This document shows positions 56,352-64,000 of a DNA stretch of 64,000 nucleotides, one piece after another; position 1 is the stretch's first letter; each line of letters begins with the position of its first letter. The position numbers and the translations under genes are program-made. The stretch comes from Immersiella caudata (Eukaryota > Ascomycota > Sordariomycetes > Sordariales > Lasiosphaeriaceae), in assembly GCA_030512335.1 (NCBI GenBank), contig JAULSU010000001.1, forward strand, positions 3,906,001-3,970,000, written 5' to 3'. Under the pieces are notes generated by a model. The model was not told where the DNA came from and made no database searches. It worked only from the letters and a program-made list of their open reading frames with translations.

Positions 56352-57413
56352 TCATGGAAGCTCAACAGGATTTCTTGCGTGCGGAGAATGCCCCCTATCT
56401 GCTAGCATCTCAACCGGACTCCCCACAGCAGGTGACTTTTCCTTCGCCTCCGCTTCGAACGTCTTCGGCTCAGCACTATACCCTGGCATTTCGACTCTTC
56501 CTTCGGGCTCGGTACCCAGTTTCGCCGCTCGCTCCGCCCTCCTGCGTTTCCACACGAAAAAGGTAGCTGCAAGCACCAGAATCGACCCTAGCAAGGTACC
56601 TATCACAATACCAGCGATGGCACCAGAACTCAGTTTCGCTTCTGCTCCGCTAGTGGTGTTACCAGCAGCGGTATCTGTGGGAGATGGAGTCGCAGCGGTA
56701 TCGTTGGGCGTCTCGGCTGGGAGGATACTCAGATCCGTCTTAGCATGGAGGACGTGAACAGGGCTCACGGCGTAGGTGAGTGCCCCGGAGACGTCGCTCA
56801 GTTCGCCGTAGGTTTGGGTTCGGTTCTTAAAAACGAGGACGCCTAGAGCGGTGGTTGTGAAGGTTGAAATGCATTTGGTAAAGCTAGTGTGGGCGCTACC
56901 ATCGGAAAAGTCTTTGGCTAGGATGGAGTAGCCGCTAGGTGTAGTACGAGGTTAGTTGGATATTAGGAAGGGGAGAGCAGACACCAACCTTGGACAGCAC
57001 TGAATGCTTGTTAGGTCGTTTTGCTGTATTTTCACCTCGACCGAAGCCCAGCGATAGGGACAGACAGCCGGACTAAATGTGCCTTGGGAAATATACCACC
57101 CAGGGGGGCGACAGTCGGCGTTTTCGGCTGTCACGCCGGGTTGATGCAGGAGCCAGCTGATCCTGTCCGAGGAGTTTGTCGCATAGTATGTCCAAAGCGT
57201 CGAACAGAATGTGGGAGCGGTCCAGCGCGTGGTGAGCGCCGGGATTGGGACACTGACAGACGTCGTTCTAGAGCCCGGATTTATGACCGGGTGGGGCAAG
57301 TCAATGAGACCTCCCGGGTCTTCAACTGATGGGATGTAAACTTGGAGTTCCGCATCGGTCGTTCCAGCTTGCCGTTTAGCGAGGTCCGTGCGCGGTAATG
57401 TTTGATTGTCCAT
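56352..57413 (-). CDS. Single-pass membrane protein with Cys/Trp-rich ectodomain
   Basis: Two exons: 57413-56989 and 56934-56352, with a 54-nt intron, giving 335 residues. The N-terminal 230 residues contain paired Cys and aromatic residues (WTAPTFCSTLWTYY, CRPPGWYISQGTFSPAVCPYRW, QCCPSGYSI), which resemble the extracellular half of fungal cell-surface proteins. A Thr/Ser/Pro-rich stalk precedes one membrane segment at about 246-269 (GAIAGIVIGTLLGSILVLAA) and a basic stop-transfer WKRRR, then a 60-residue cytoplasmic tail rich in Glu, Lys and Pro. The architecture is like Mid2/WSC-type sensors, though no WSC domain is seen. No signal peptide is present at the predicted ATG, so either a start exon is missing or the segment acts as a signal anchor. 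The function is not recognised. Confidence 0.75.
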
Positions 57414-58970
57414 GATGCCGTCCTCTGGACTGGTGTTGTCATTGTTCTGGGCCAGCTCTGGGTTTGAGGGAGGGGTACTGGTAGCTCACAGCTGGGTCAA
57501 GGTCGGTATTTATGGACATGACCAACCGCCGGTTTTCTGTGCAGATTGATTGGTGGCCTTGTGCATGATGGTGGAACCGTCGACACACCATCCTCCTGAA
57601 CTGGGTGATTTCAGGGCTGGTCACGTTGCCAAGAAACGCCGACAGACGAGAGAGCCTTGTATGTGGACGCCACGAAGCCACGAAATGCATCTCGTCCCGT
57701 CAGTTGTTCTTGGTTGGCTCTTCACAGGGGAGGTTAGCGGGTATCGTCAAAAAAGAGACATCGATGTCTGTGCGCGATACCTGGGGCTGAAAGCCAGTGT
57801 GGCAGCAGTCACCCAAAGTTGTCCAAAGTGGCAGGTGCAGCCAGCAGCTCAACATCCCCAACAACAGCTTCTTTCAACATTCTTCAATTTTCGACAGTAT
57901 GCTCTGATGATCTGTGCTCAGTTAGCTCCTTCGACCCCGACCAAGGGATGTAGTGTTCGATGTCGGGGTGATTTTACCTTCATCTGGCTCCTGCTGAGCT
58001 GTTGTCTTTTGCTTCCTTCATTTCACCTCCATCCATCCCCGGGTTCACTTCGGATCCGACCATAGGGTGGAATTCGGAGTTCGGTTATGTTGTGTTTGCT
58101 CCTCAACCTTGACGTCAAACATATAGCGGGTCCTCCAGGTTCTTTCCTTGACTCTGTCAACGACTTCACTCCTCTCGCCTTCTTCGCATCCGGATAGGCG
58201 TAGAAAGGGTACATTTTTTGAAGTTGTTATGTCTCTCATGAAGAGCCCCGACCCCGAGTCCCTATGCCTCCCATGAAGATACACGGAAAATTCAACCGAT
58301 GAACGCTCCCCGGTCCTCTTCATTGTTTCTGGGTTGATTTTGACGTAAGATTCGACCTGTCTTCGTGCGATGGTGAGATGTTCATCGGGCTTAGGTGATC
58401 GGACTCATCTTCTATCAGTCTCTGGCTATATACCAGGCGCTCCGTCAAGTCTCGACTCCACGCTCCTTGAGCGAGATGAACGGCCTATTTAGACGCCCTG
58501 GGGCAAGATAAGATACCTCCGGTGTAGAAACCAGCCTCAATGCCCAGATATACCCTTCAGCATGTCTAGGGATTAACATGACCTCCATGTCTCATTATAT
58601 TCGCAAAATACGTTCAAGAGATTGGGGGGACGCTGCCAGTTACTGGTCAGTTTCCTCATCGCTCCCAGTTTGGCACACTGCAGCGACCAGGTTTTGACGA
58701 ATGACAAAAACTAGATTGCGAGGTTGGAAAAAGAGCTATTGTGGCTCACGAAAATTTCCGAGCTCATTCTTTGCCGCGAAAATTCCTCAACTTCGGAAGC
58801 TCTCATTGGTGCGGTGCTCGATAGACTCCGCAGTCCAAAGTCTCGCTGGCCCTGTGGTGCAGCGAGATCTGCTGCGCGTCAAGGGCGCTCTCGGCGTCTG
58901 TTTATAGGTTGACAACAGGAAGAAGTTCTCACCGGCCATCTTTCACCAGCCATCACCCAACACCGACAAG
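57414..58970. other. Spacer upstream of two divergent genes
   Basis: About 1.55 kb. A minus-strand frame at 57439-57690 is non-descript. If the membrane protein at 56352-57413 has a missing signal-peptide exon it should lie here, but I could not find a convincing one. Nothing else was recognised. Confidence 0.45.
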
Positions 58971-59892
58971 ATGTCATACTGGTGGGAGTTTACTACTTAG
59001 CATCGGCGGCAGAACGGGGGATCCTGGCGGTACGTCGTTCACGGCCGTATTTGCTGGCCTGACTTGGCGCGAGAAGAATATTTCACGTACCAGGACGCCG
59101 CGAACGGTGAAGAGATCTTCGCCAAGGGGAGGGGGACCTTCGCAACCATCGCCGACCTCCAAGCCGTGTTTCGCCAGCGGGGCCAGCCAGATTGGAACGC
59201 CTTCCCCTCGCGAAAGGTCCAAGAACTGGGCCAAACTCACATGCGGCCTACAAAGGCCTGGTTCAAGGCTCTGCTGTATTCTTACGGCGTCGAACACAAC
59301 CGTAAGCGCCTCTTGCATCCTTTCTTTAAGCCCCTTTGGGTTCTTTCCAGGTTCTTCTGTCCGAACTCACGTGGGAACTCAAAGCTCACGCAGCGAATCA
59401 GAATCGAGTCGACTAACAGAATCTCATTAGACAGGGGCGGCGTGTCCGGGCTGACGCGCGCGCGCTCGAGCAGGCTTGGTGGGCTGACCAAGTGAGTTTT
59501 CTTTTGCGCTGCAACTTCCCAATCTTCTCACGCCGCTAACAGGATATTTCAAACAGGTGCAGCAGATCACTGCGGAGGCCGAGGCGTGGCGGCAGCACCT
59601 CATCCGCCGGTACGAGGCAGAAATAGCCGTGATGGAGGACCCCTGGTTCGCTAAGCTCGGCTCCCCCCAGGCAGAGGCCGAGACTGATCCGTGCCGTTTC
59701 GTCGCCAAGTACTTCCCCGACGCGAACGGATCCCTGGACATGTCCTACTTCATTGTCAATGGGCCTATCTATCTTCGCCAGATGGATTTGCGTTCCCTGA
59801 ACGAGCTGAAGGATGAGGTGCGGAAGGTCAGCCACCTCGGCTGGATGTCGTTGCCGGATGGCGGCTTGTTCGTCGGCTGGTTCAACATCTAG
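58971..59892 (+). pseudogene. Unknown fungal gene interrupted by an in-frame TAG
   Basis: The frame opens MSYWWEFTT at 58971, meets TAG at 58998-59000, and continues in the same frame with coding-like sequence (WRYVVHGRICWPDLAREEYF, DWNAFPSRKVQELGQTHMRP, AWFKALLYSYGVEHN). Two later exons fit: 59431-59491 (RVRADARALEQAWWADQ) and 59557-59892 (VQQITAEAEAWRQHLIRRYE ... GGLFVGWFNI), joined by a clean GTGAGT...ACAG intron. The first intron is less certain. With the strong donor GTAAGC at 59302 the join is out of frame by one base. With GTTCTT at 59351 the sum of exons is a multiple of three (777 nt including the stop). No ATG or branch/acceptor arrangement rescues the start around the TAG. I therefore read it as a recent pseudogene. 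The alternatives are an unusual first exon or read-through. Family not recognised. Confidence 0.55.
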
Positions 59893-60931
59893 AACGCCGG
59901 GCCAGTGTTCACGTGAGCTGGTGAGGAGAGTCTGGTAGAGTTGGCAATTTATGAGGAGCTTGGGTTCTAGGCAATCGTCGTCTACTGGCTCGAATCACCA
60001 GTTCGCCACTTGGCATTATGCCTTGGAATTCTGAGTGCCCTGCTGGCGGCATCGACGGTTCACGAGGAGCCTGGGGCTAGGCGATCGTCGAATTTCACCA
60101 TGCTGGAACGAGGATCTTAGATTCGGTTTGAAGAGATCTTTGAACGCAAGGGGCATCGACTTGGCTGGAATGGCTGAAGCATCTGAACTTCACAACGACT
60201 GGAAAGGGCGACTGAGGACTCGGACGGCTGGCGATAGTTTCAAAGTGTGGCGGAGACCAATGTTCGCTGGTGTCAAAGAGAAATCTGGATTCGAATGGGA
60301 CACTCTGAAGACTGGTCCGACACTGGTAAGAATATTATTGGCGTCTGGACTGGGCCGGGGCCAAGAAGGATCTGCGACATCTTGGATCTGGTGCTTTTGC
60401 AGCTGCGCAGCAGACTTGAGGCTTACCCCCTGTTGTAGCATTGAGAGAATGAGGAGCTATCGTGAAATTGACCAGCGGTGGAAATATCTAGGCTCAGGCG
60501 CCCAGCTTGGCTGGCTTGTCGTTAGTGGTCTGGAGTTGTGCATTAGTCTTGGTTCAGGTCCTGGAGACAATCAATATTCACGGTTGTTCACCATGGGTAA
60601 ACCTGTCAATATCACTCTTCGTTTGGCCTTGCGATCATTGAAGCCCCTTGCTTTGTTATTCATTGTGATAGAGTGATCCAAACCATGATATATTTCTTGC
60701 GCTAATCTCATATATTAACATCATCATGCGTGAGTCTAATTTTCAGCGCCGCTGACAACTAAGCCTCCTCACTCTTTTCTCCCTTTGTATCAACTCTCAA
60801 AGACAAAGCTGACATCCCCCTCTTTTCAAATACACGCGGACCTTAACCCCCAACCTCCTTTCCCTTCCATTCTCGTTGCTGGCGTAGCCACACCCAGCGC
60901 CAACAACTCTCTCAGCTCACCCCATGCCCGA
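59893..60931. other. Spacer with a diverged direct repeat
   Basis: About 1 kb. The long plus-strand frame at 60035-60676 has no domain and includes one of the repeat copies, so I do not call it a gene. Confidence 0.5.
59953..60090. repeat. Diverged direct repeat, 28 and 27 nt, 111 nt apart
   Basis: Copy 1 is 59953-59980 and copy 2 is 60064-60090. They share GAGGAGC, CTAGGC and ATCGTCG. Most differences are T versus C or A versus G, and the few bases just upstream (TTTAT versus TTCAC) differ the same way. Confidence 0.6.
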
Positions 60932-62534
60932 CTATGCCATCCCTCTCCGACGACCAACAGCAGCGCCTGCACCCGGGCCATCAAAAAAATGGCAGAAGAG
61001 AACTGAGAGGGCAAGCCACAGGATGATTTCTTCCAGACGATATGCATGCGTCTTTTTGAAGAAGAAAAGCTTGATGGCGGTGAAGTCCCCATCAGCAGCC
61101 CTGAGGTTTTCGATTCTCCCGTTCGTTGTCATCTTGAGAAGTTCGGGCTCAACGGCCCATGGGAGCGACCGGAGAATGTCAGTCAGAACCACGGTCGTCA
61201 TGGCTCAAGCTGAAGCCTTGAGCCAGCGGGCGGTGATGGTACACAGGGTTGGGTTCCGGTTTTTATCGGTCACGTTGGTGAGAAGTGTCATGGTTGAGAA
61301 GGGCTCAGGTAGAGAGACAAGCTCAACGCTTGCATTGGGCAATGGGAGGCTGATAGTCTCGAGCGCTGGAATATTAAGGGAGAGACTGCCATGGCCTGCG
61401 TGCCCACTGTGGCAGTCCAAAGAGACAAAGGGTTGCTTCCAAGTCCGTTGATTCCCTGTTGAATTAATTGCTGCCGCCTGAATCAAGATGTCTGAGGATG
61501 ATGAGCCCGTCTAACTCACAGCGCCGTTGACAAGAACTCTGCTGAGAATGGACAAAGGGGCTGTGGTGAGGACCTCGGTTCTGGTTCTGTTCTTTTCATC
61601 GCTCACTTGCGAGCATCCGAATGAGACGGACCGAGGTTTTCTTGGACCGTTAAGTTGGTTATGTATCGTGTTGGATTGAATCTGTAACTCATGGGTTTGG
61701 AAGGGCATCCAGCATAGCAAGCTACCGAATAGTTGAAGCTTTGTGGTGAAATAAAACAGGTTTGGTGTCCAGCTCAGTCGGATACGACTGCATCTATGGC
61801 TGGTGAAGAACCAAAATTTCTGGATGACGGGATCTGAATTCGGTGTATTTGCGGGATTAATCTGCAGCTGCCCACCAGTTAAGCCTAGGTAGCATTGAAG
61901 TACCCGTTCTAGGAGCCGCAAGAATGGCTAGGACTACAGAGAGGACGACTAGGCCTGCCGTAACATGGTCTGACCAGGTCTGACATGATGCTTTACAGCT
62001 CGACCGAAAAGTCTTGCTGAAAAGGTATAGCGGGTTGTTGATCTGGAACGGAGATGTTATAAAACCGTAAGAGACGCCCTCAGCTCGAAGCATGTGGTAA
62101 CGGAGCCGATGATAAAGAATGTTGGAGAGTGAGATGACGATGAGTGATTCGTGAATTTTGGCCAGGTACAGCAACGCCCCGATCTGCGTCGAGTTTGCGT
62201 CCCACTGCACGTTGGCGAGATACAAGCCCAGGAAGGCAAGCGTGATGACCATGGATGAGAGGTGGAAGAGGCCGACAGAAACCTATGCAGACCGTCGACT
62301 AGTTGATGCGAGGGCTGGTGGGATCTCGGTGTCGTAGCCGGGGGGACTTCTCGTTCGTGAATTTCGATTTTGTTGTTTCTCAATGTTAAGGATTCGACCA
62401 TCATCATTGGTAGGGCAGTTGTCCCGCCCTTCTGTTTGGCTCACACCGTCCCCAGATCGCCTTGCAAATCTGTGTTGCTGCTTGTTGAGTACGCCGAGAC
62501 AGCAATGCTTGGCGGCCGCGCCTTCATGGTGCAT
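60932..62534 (-). pseudogene. Decayed multi-pass membrane protein gene
   Basis: The best part, at 62282-61860, encodes membrane segments (GLFHLSSMVITLAFLGLYLA, IVISLSNILYHRLRYHML, VTAGLVVLSVVLAILA) with LIVISLSNILYHRLR and GVSYGFITSPFQINNPLYLF, a pattern I associate with large fungal membrane proteins of unknown function. A second part at 61486-61205 (SLSLNIPALETISLPLPN, CTITARWLKASA) looks like the family's ectodomain. In-frame stops interrupt the continuity: TAG at 62283-62285, TAA at 61857-61859 and TGA at 61205-61207, and the frame continues with coding-like sequence after at least the first and third. Some could be hidden by introns I cannot see, but no donor/acceptor pair removes the TGA. 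It lies between a similar broken gene and an intact membrane-protein gene. Confidence 0.45.
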
Positions 62535-63178
62535 TCGCGGTCGACATTTGATCGCTACCGGGGAGTGCGATTGGACCTAGATGTCATTTGAAAGGACAGC
62601 GAAGCGGAAGATTGGCAATGTTCTTGCCTTATTAGGCAGCAGCAGCCCATTCAAGACAGCCCCGCCGCGAAAACTCCCCGCCCAGCGGGAGGCAAACCAG
62701 ATGCAGCTGGCTTAGCTGAAGCAAGACCGTGGGGCCAGAGCGTCCACTCATTCCTCGGAAGCTGTAAGTAATTTCATGTTTTTGGAAACAGCGGCGTGCG
62801 TCTAAGGCATCTGTTGGCGACCTGATTACCAAGCAAGTCTTTGCTGTATTGTCTGACAACACCGTCAATACAACCTGGAAGCTTTGTCTACACTATAAAG
62901 GCCACCCTGCGCCCGCGGGGTAGCTCAGGGGCAATCTGCTCATCACTACTACCTAGTTATGTACTTGCCGTCCAGTTCTCCTATTTTGAACACTCTGTGG
63001 TATCGTAATCGTCCAACCAAAACGCCGCCCAAAACGCTGTATTGCTTCGAATAATATCTCCCACTCTTTGACATTACTTTCGTGACATTACCCTGAAAAT
63101 CCCCAAAAATAACACCAGTTGAACACCAAATATGCCATGATGCCTGCCTCTTGCCAAACAACAAATAAACTCAGAGTC
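62535..63178. other. Spacer, no gene recognised
   Basis: About 640 bp holding the 3' flank of the minus-strand gene that ends at 63179. A tRNA-like word (GGGGTAGCTCAGGGGC near 62918) does not fold into a cloverleaf. Confidence 0.5.
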
Positions 63179-64000
63179 TCAGACCTCCCTAGGATTATGT
63201 GGGTCCACTGGCGGGGTGTCCCAGCGGACGCCTTCGTAGGCCGTCACGACGCCATCACTTGGACCCATATCATAATCGACACCCATGCGCCTCCAAGTAC
63301 CTCCCACCAAGACGCCGTAAAAGTACCGCCGGCCCATCTCTTTGACACGTTGCTCACGCTCCTTCACATCGAGCCGAGAAATACCGCTGAAGTCGGTGAG
63401 CATGTGCGACTGTGAGACATAATACATCGCGCCGGCGATGCTACGGGGGTCGACAGGCATTGGCGGGTATCTGACGAAAAAGGACGCTACCATGACAGCA
63501 ATGAGAAGGCTCAGGAAGATGCAGGACGTAATTGCGGACGCGGCGGCTGCATCATAGGGCTGCGCCAAGCTAAATGGGACGTTGGCCAACAGCAATGGAA
63601 GAAATTCGGAAAATATGGCCGCGAGCGACGTGGCGAAAAGGAAGAGCTGGCGATGTTTGACGGCCGTATAGATTCCAGAGAACGGGTTCGTAAGCGGAGA
63701 GAGTAGGATGGACTTGGCAGCCGGTTGAGTGCGCTTAGCCATAAGTTGGAAAGGGGTCAACGTGCTGACACCTGCTTGGAGCGTTAGCATGGGTCTACCA
63801 GCAGCAGCCTTGGGCTGAACTTTACTGAGGAAGAAGGACTGCCAGCCAAAGGCAATGATCACACCGATGACGGCAAAAACGAAGCGGACTCCAAACGCAT
63901 TGGAAGTCATGAACGCCCAGAGTCGTCCTCCGTCATTGACCTTGTTGTTGTAATAGACGTAATAGTAGATGATGAAGATGAGCACGCCGAGTTGGAAGAG
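63179..64000 (-). CDS. DUF3433-type fungal membrane protein (partial, 3' end)
   Basis: The frame is open from the window edge to TGA at 63179-63181, 273 residues, so the start lies outside. Four hydrophobic segments are seen: the stretch at the edge (GVLIFIIYYYVYY), FVFAVIGVIIAFGWQSFF, LFLFATSLAAIFSEFLPLLL and CIFLSLLIAVMVASFFV. The block PPMPVDPRSIAGAMYYVSQS, then MLTDFSG, is typical of DUF3433 membrane proteins (name from memory of the family). The C-terminal 60 residues are soluble (RYFYGVLVGGTWRRMGVDYD). No frame interruption is visible, in contrast to the neighbouring broken genes. The function of the family is unknown to me. Confidence 0.8.
   Translation of the reverse strand, partial: LFQLGVLIFIIYYYVYYNNKVNDGGRLWAFMTSNAFGVRFVFAVIGVIIAFGWQSFFLSKVQPKAAAGRPMLTLQAGVSTLTPFQLMAKRTQPAAKSILLSPLTNPFSGIYTAVKHRQLFLFATSLAAIFSEFLPLLLANVPFSLAQPYDAAAASAITSCIFLSLLIAVMVASFFVRYPPMPVDPRSIAGAMYYVSQSHMLTDFSGISRLDVKEREQRVKEMGRRYFYGVLVGGTWRRMGVDYDMGPSDGVVTAYEGVRWDTPPVDPHNPREV

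Noticed and set aside
60035..60676. 213-codon plus-strand frame
   Set aside because: No domain, no orthologue I recognise, and it contains one copy of the direct repeat.
62918..62945. tRNA-like start GGGGTAGCTCAGGGGC
   Set aside because: No T arm or acceptor complement follows.
1..64000. Biosynthetic cluster, CRISPR array, phage or bacterial defence system
   Set aside because: The gene set is eukaryotic housekeeping plus regulators. No backbone synthase, repeat-spacer array or phage-type gene is present.

Overview
The window reads as nuclear DNA of a filamentous ascomycete (Pezizomycotina, most likely Sordariomycetes; the class is inference). The reasons are GC-rich genes with short introns (about 50-150 nt, GT...AG, CTAAC/CTGAC branch-like motifs), long pyrimidine-rich leaders, intron-bearing tRNAs, a Rim15-type PAS/kinase/receiver protein, a HapB-type CCAAT-factor subunit, fungal Zn(II)2Cys6 and bZIP regulators, and a DUF3433-type membrane protein. 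All gene models are splice-by-eye. Every multi-exon model given as a CDS closes in frame.

Layout. 1-18.5 kb is gene-poor: one disordered Ser/Pro-rich protein on the minus strand (2253-3326), an intron-bearing tRNA-Tyr (7778-7867), one doubtful small ORF (9829-9981), microsatellites, and about 15 kb of otherwise empty DNA. 18.5-30 kb is a dense housekeeping block: hapB (+), lsm2 (+, four exons), pso2/snm1 (-), eIF3d (-, three exons) and a Yap-like bZIP factor (-, five exons). 30-33.2 kb is repeat-rich non-coding DNA with an inverted repeat and a G20 tract. A lysophospholipid acyltransferase (+) lies at 33.2-34.4 kb, then 4.4 kb of spacer and leader, then the large rim15 gene (+, 38.7-44.6 kb), an intron-bearing elongator tRNA-Met, an MFS phosphate-type transporter (+), and a convergent Zn(II)2Cys6 regulator (-, seven exons).

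53.9-64 kb is accessory in character: a Sulfotransfer_4-like P-loop protein with a 13-nt micro-exon, a single-pass membrane protein and a possible broken transmembrane fragment. It also holds two apparent pseudogenes carrying in-frame stops of the kind C-to-T mutation produces, and a DUF3433-type membrane protein that runs off the right edge.

The genes do not form an evident pathway or biosynthetic cluster. Several are stress or nutrient regulators (Rim15, bZIP, HapB, phosphate-type transporter, Zn-cluster factor), but they lie in a housekeeping neighbourhood and their adjacency need not be functional. I did not find a clearly new multi-gene system. The observations most worth checking are the decaying genes at the right end, the Glu in place of the phospho-acceptor Asp in the Rim15 receiver domain, the His-substituted bZIP basic region, and the repeat structures in the spacers.
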